45,422 bases of DNA from Deltaproteobacteria bacterium (GTDB lineage: Bacteria > Myxococcota_A > UBA9160 > SMWR01), in NCBI GenBank assembly GCA_019310425.1, contig JAFDEI010000018.1, positions 1 to 45,422 on the forward strand. Direction: 5' to 3'. The translations under genes and the position numbers were made by a program. Below, piece by piece: positions 42,768-45,422 of this stretch. The stretch's first letter is position 1, and each line of letters opens with the position of its first letter. The notes beneath the pieces are model-generated. The model did not search any database, was not told where the DNA came from, and saw nothing but the letters and a program-made list of their open reading frames with translations.

Positions 42768-43436
42768 ATGCAACACGCACTGATCATCCTGATTGCCGTC
42801 TTGACGGCGACTGGCGTAGCGGGGGCGGAGTCGTATACCAGCATTCCCGCGGCACCGATCGCGATCCCGGACGGAAACGCCAACCCCATTTTCGACAGCA
42901 TCGACACATCCGTCGACTTTGGTGCTGGTGACACGGTGACGTTCGTGTCGATCGACCTGATGATCGACCACACCTGGGTTGGCGATCTCGAGATCGTGCT
43001 GAGGAGTCCGGGCGGCGTCGAGTTGACCCTCATGGCGCGTCCCGGAGACAATCAGCCCGAGGGCGATTTCGAGGATCCCTGGGGCAGTGGCGCCGACTTC
43101 GTATCGAGCAATCCAATTACGTTCATCGATTCCGGCCCGACCTCGGCCGAAGCCATGGGCAGCGTGAACGTCGTAGGCGGCGACATCCTGGCCAGCAGCT
43201 ACTTCCCCGATCGGAACGGGTGGGACAGCGACATTGATACCTTCGCGGAATTCGTCGGTGACCCCGCCGCCGGACTCTGGGAGCTACAGATCCAGGACTA
43301 TGCGAACCTGGACACCGGCGACCTCGTGAGTTGGACCTTGAACATTCTCGCGATCCCGGAGCCCTCGACGGGCGTGCTGCTCGGACTCGGGTTGCTCGGC
43401 CTGGCCGGTGGGGAGCGCTGGTCCGCACGTCGCTGA
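42768..43436 (+). CDS. Exported P-domain protein with PEP-CTERM sorting signal
   Basis: A 222-residue protein. A signal peptide (TATGVAGA) is followed by a proprotein convertase P-domain-like beta fold: VSIDLMIDHTWVGDLEIVLRS, PGGVELTL, then DPAAGLWELQIQDYANLDTG and LVSWTLNI. The end is a PEP-CTERM signal, IPEPSTG followed by a Leu/Gly helix and SARR. Such proteins are exported and processed by exosortase, usually into an extracellular polysaccharide matrix. There is no attached protease domain. The ATG follows AGGAAAG. Confidence 0.9.
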   Translation: MQHALIILIAVLTATGVAGAESYTSIPAAPIAIPDGNANPIFDSIDTSVDFGAGDTVTFVSIDLMIDHTWVGDLEIVLRSPGGVELTLMARPGDNQPEGDFEDPWGSGADFVSSNPITFIDSGPTSAEAMGSVNVVGGDILASSYFPDRNGWDSDIDTFAEFVGDPAAGLWELQIQDYANLDTGDLVSWTLNILAIPEPSTGVLLGLGLLGLAGGERWSARR

Positions 43437-43444
43437 CGCCACTT

Positions 43445-43463
43445 GCGGGCGCTGCGGGCCCGC
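43445..43463 (+). terminator. Hairpin after the PEP-CTERM gene
   Basis: A 6-bp inverted repeat GCGGGC/GCCCGC with a 7-nt loop, starting 8 bp after the stop codon. There is no T-run, so it is a weak terminator candidate only. Confidence 0.3.
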
Positions 43464-43556
43464 CGTCGGTCTCGAGCTGGCGCCGAGGCTGGGGGCGAAG
43501 CGCTCCCGATGATATCGTCGCGCGCTCCGGCCGGGAGCCGTTCAGGGAGCAGATGG

Positions 43557-44501
43557 GTGTCGACTCGGATTCCCGCCGTCACGCGGGTCTACAAGAATCA
43601 CCACCTCGACTCGACGCGCTGGGACGTCTATGCGCCGCGCGCCGGCGACATCATCGTGACCACCTCTTACAAGTCCGGCACGACCTGGGCCCAGCAGATC
43701 CTGAGCTGGCTGCTGCGGGGTGACACCGCGGCCGTGCTCGAGATGCGCGACGTTTCACCGTGGGTCGACGCCTGCTTCATGGGGGTCGAAAAGGAGGATC
43801 TGCGGGAGCGGGTCGCGGCGCTGCCCGATCGGCGCTTCTTGAAGAGCCATCTCCCACTCGATGGCCTGCCGTATTACCCCGAAGTTCATTACATCATCCT
43901 CGGTCGCGATCCCCGCGATGTCTTCATGTCGCTTCATAATCACTACCGAAATTACACCGATCTGATTTACGAAGTCATGAACGATCGCGAGCGTCTGGTG
44001 GGCGAGCCGATTTCGGGTTGCCCCGAGGATCCGCGGGTGCTGTGGCGTGACTGGATCGGCCGCGGCTTCTTCGAGTGGGAGAGCGAAGGCTACCCGTTCT
44101 GGGCGAATATGGGACACGCGCAGAGCTATTGGGAGTACCGCAACCTGCCGAACTTCCTGTTCCTGCATTACTCCGACATGCTCGCGGACCTCGAGGGAGC
44201 CGTGCGGCAGATCGTCGAGTTCGCCGCGATCGATGCCTCCGAGGAGCGCATCCGCAAAGCCGTCGAAGAGACGACGTTCGCACGAGTGAAGGAACGCGCA
44301 GATGCACTGCCCGAGGATCAGGACTCTTCGCGAATCGCGTTTCGCGGTGGTGCAGGTTCGTTCTTCTACAAGGGTGTGAACGGTCGCTGGCGTGACGTGC
44401 TGACGAACGAGGATCTCGCACTCTACCAGGCGGCGAAGGCGCGCGTGCTGTCGCCAGAATGTGCGGCCTGGCTCGAACGGGGCGGCCCGCTCCCCGACTA
44501 G
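43557..44501 (+). CDS. Sulfotransferase (PAPS-dependent, cytosolic type)
   Basis: A 314-residue protein. The 5'-phosphosulfate loop is VTTSYKSGTTWAQQ, close to residue 40. The catalytic-His region follows KSHLPLD, and the 3'-phosphate motif is YIILGRDPRDVFMSLHNHYRN. The C-terminal block FRGGAGSFFYKGVNGRWRDVLT matches the RxGxxGxWK motif of the family. It transfers sulfate from PAPS to an alcohol or amine acceptor; the acceptor is unknown. The start is the GTG at 43557, with GGGAG well placed upstream; longer in-frame readings are basic and unlike the family. Confidence 0.9.
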   Translation: MSTRIPAVTRVYKNHHLDSTRWDVYAPRAGDIIVTTSYKSGTTWAQQILSWLLRGDTAAVLEMRDVSPWVDACFMGVEKEDLRERVAALPDRRFLKSHLPLDGLPYYPEVHYIILGRDPRDVFMSLHNHYRNYTDLIYEVMNDRERLVGEPISGCPEDPRVLWRDWIGRGFFEWESEGYPFWANMGHAQSYWEYRNLPNFLFLHYSDMLADLEGAVRQIVEFAAIDASEERIRKAVEETTFARVKERADALPEDQDSSRIAFRGGAGSFFYKGVNGRWRDVLTNEDLALYQAAKARVLSPECAAWLERGGPLPD

Positions 44502-44555
44502 ATCAGTTGTGGCTCGAAGATTGGGTCCGGCACGCGAAATGCAATATAGGCCCGC

Positions 44556-45422
44556 ATGCAGCGTCGCCTTCGGAGCTTCCCCCCCCCGCACTGTCCGAAC
44601 CCCGACTGTGATTCCCATGCCGATTCGGGGACTTGGCGCTTCAAGAAAAAGGGCTTTTTCGAACGCGCCAGAGGCCCGCGCCGCGTTCAGCGGTACATCT
44701 GTCAACACTGCCGCCGTAACTTCAGTTCACAAACCTTTTCCGTCGACTATTGGCTGAAGTCCCCGCAGCTCCTAAAAACCGTCTTCTGGGGCATCGTCAA
44801 CTGCTCGGGGCTGCGCCAGATCGCCCGCGCCACGGGGGTCCGCCACGCGACGCTTCAACGCCACGTCGAGCGCCTCGGCCGCCACTGCCTGTTGTTCCAC
44901 GAGTCCCTGCGACCTCCATCTCCCGAAGAACCCGTCGTACTCGACGGCTTCCGCACCCTCGAGTCCGGACACTATTGGCCCTTCGACCTGCAGCTGCTCG
45001 TGGGCGTCTCCAACTACGTCTACGGCTTCAACGATGCCGAACTCCGCCGTGGCGGTAGCCACAAGCCGCGACAGTTGGCGAAACGGCTGCGACTCGAAAC
45101 CCGCTTCGGCCGCCCGGATCCCCAAGCCACCCGGAAGGCCGTCCAAGAGCTTGCGACGCGACTCATAGCAGAGGGCGCTGCAGTCGAGCTTCACTCCGAC
45201 GCCCACCAGGCCTACCCCCGGGCCTTCGCGCGACTAACAAACCGGGAGATCCACCACCACGTCACGTCGTCCAAGGCCCCCCGGACTCCGAGCAACCCGC
45301 TGTTTCCGGTCAACCTCGCAGACCTGCTGCTGCGGCACTGCAGTGCGAACCACAAACGCGAGACGATCGCGTTCTCGAAGCGGCGGCAGGGCGCGCTGTA
45401 CCGGGCGGCGATCTGGTTGGTG
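44556..45422 (+). CDS. Zinc-ribbon transposase-like protein, 3' end beyond window
   Basis: Open from the ATG at 44556 to the window edge (289 codons, no stop). The N-terminus has a zinc ribbon: CPNPDC and later CQHC. A helix-turn-helix region follows (NCSGLRQIARATGVRHATLQ). The catalytic-type core has acidic residues in VVLDGF and SDAHQAYPRAF, consistent with a DDE-type nuclease. The C-terminal block NPLFPVNLADLLLRHCSAN is well conserved in a family I recall as multicopy in deltaproteobacterial genomes, often annotated as hypothetical or transposase. No terminal inverted repeats can be seen because the other end is outside. A run of nine C at 44579-44587, just inside the frame, could allow slippage. 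Confidence 0.72.
   Translation, partial: MQRRLRSFPPPHCPNPDCDSHADSGTWRFKKKGFFERARGPRRVQRYICQHCRRNFSSQTFSVDYWLKSPQLLKTVFWGIVNCSGLRQIARATGVRHATLQRHVERLGRHCLLFHESLRPPSPEEPVVLDGFRTLESGHYWPFDLQLLVGVSNYVYGFNDAELRRGGSHKPRQLAKRLRLETRFGRPDPQATRKAVQELATRLIAEGAAVELHSDAHQAYPRAFARLTNREIHHHVTSSKAPRTPSNPLFPVNLADLLLRHCSANHKRETIAFSKRRQGALYRAAIWLV

Noticed and set aside
1-45422. tRNA, rRNA, CRISPR array, prophage or toxin-antitoxin genes
   Set aside because: No cloverleaf-like sequences, regularly spaced repeats, phage structural genes or small paired genes of known toxin families were found on either strand by reading.

Overview
The window is 45.4 kb of GC-rich, gene-dense bacterial chromosome. The gene content points to a Gram-negative relative of the former Deltaproteobacteria (Myxococcota, Desulfobacterota or Binatota-like). 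It includes lipoproteins, a PEP-CTERM protein, a cyclic-di-GMP riboswitch, a tungsten aldehyde:ferredoxin oxidoreductase, a probable F420-type PPOX enzyme, an ABC metal system and a zinc-ribbon transposase-like protein of a type I remember as multicopy in that group. This placement is inference from gene families. No rRNA, tRNA, CRISPR array or prophage was seen.

Layout. 1-11 kb holds cell-surface glycan and membrane genes: a broken TPR/membrane protein, two tandem sulfatase-fold lipoproteins, a GT-C glycosyltransferase, an SPFH lipoprotein, a NoeA-like methyltransferase with a small membrane partner, and a frameshifted STT3-like oligosaccharyltransferase. 11-14 kb holds lpd, a GEMM (c-di-GMP-I) riboswitch leading into a lytic transglycosylase, and a lipoprotein. 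14-24 kb is mainly DNA metabolism: enoyl-CoA hydratase, Ada-AlkA fusion, RecQ, a serine hydrolase, a HelD/UvrD-like helicase and a membrane-embedded MutS-like ATPase. 24-27 kb has a PPOX enzyme, a glycine-zipper lipoprotein, a small lipoprotein and an APH-like kinase. 27-31.3 kb is a hybrid histidine kinase (frameshifted N-terminus), AOR and MoaD/ThiS. 31.4-35.9 kb is an unusual ABC system that joins an uncharacterised exported protein, a MacB/LolD-type ATPase, an FtsX-like permease and a ZnuA-like lipoprotein. 35.9-37.7 kb is an ECF sigma factor, a putative anti-sigma factor and an LTxxQ protein with a Cys-rich tail. 37.8-40.5 kb (minus strand) is a metallopeptidase, an ATP-grasp ligase and an FHA protein. 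40.7-42.6 kb is a rhodanese-nucleotidyl cyclase fusion followed by two MaoC-like hot-dog proteins. 42.8-45.4 kb is a P-domain PEP-CTERM protein, a sulfotransferase and a transposase-like gene running off the end.

The most notable observation is at 40714-41727. A rhodanese domain fused to a class III cyclase is interrupted only by one in-frame UGA, two codons after the predicted catalytic Cys (C-x-U). It is followed 21 nt later by the apical loop of a perfect 7-bp hairpin with G in the second loop position. That is the expected form of a bacterial selenocysteine insertion element, so this looks like a selenoprotein that gene callers would split in two. Several other genes carry frameshifts, all in polytopic membrane proteins, so assembly error or real gene decay must be considered for those. 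A substitution-type stop with an adjacent SECIS-like hairpin is not explained in the same way.
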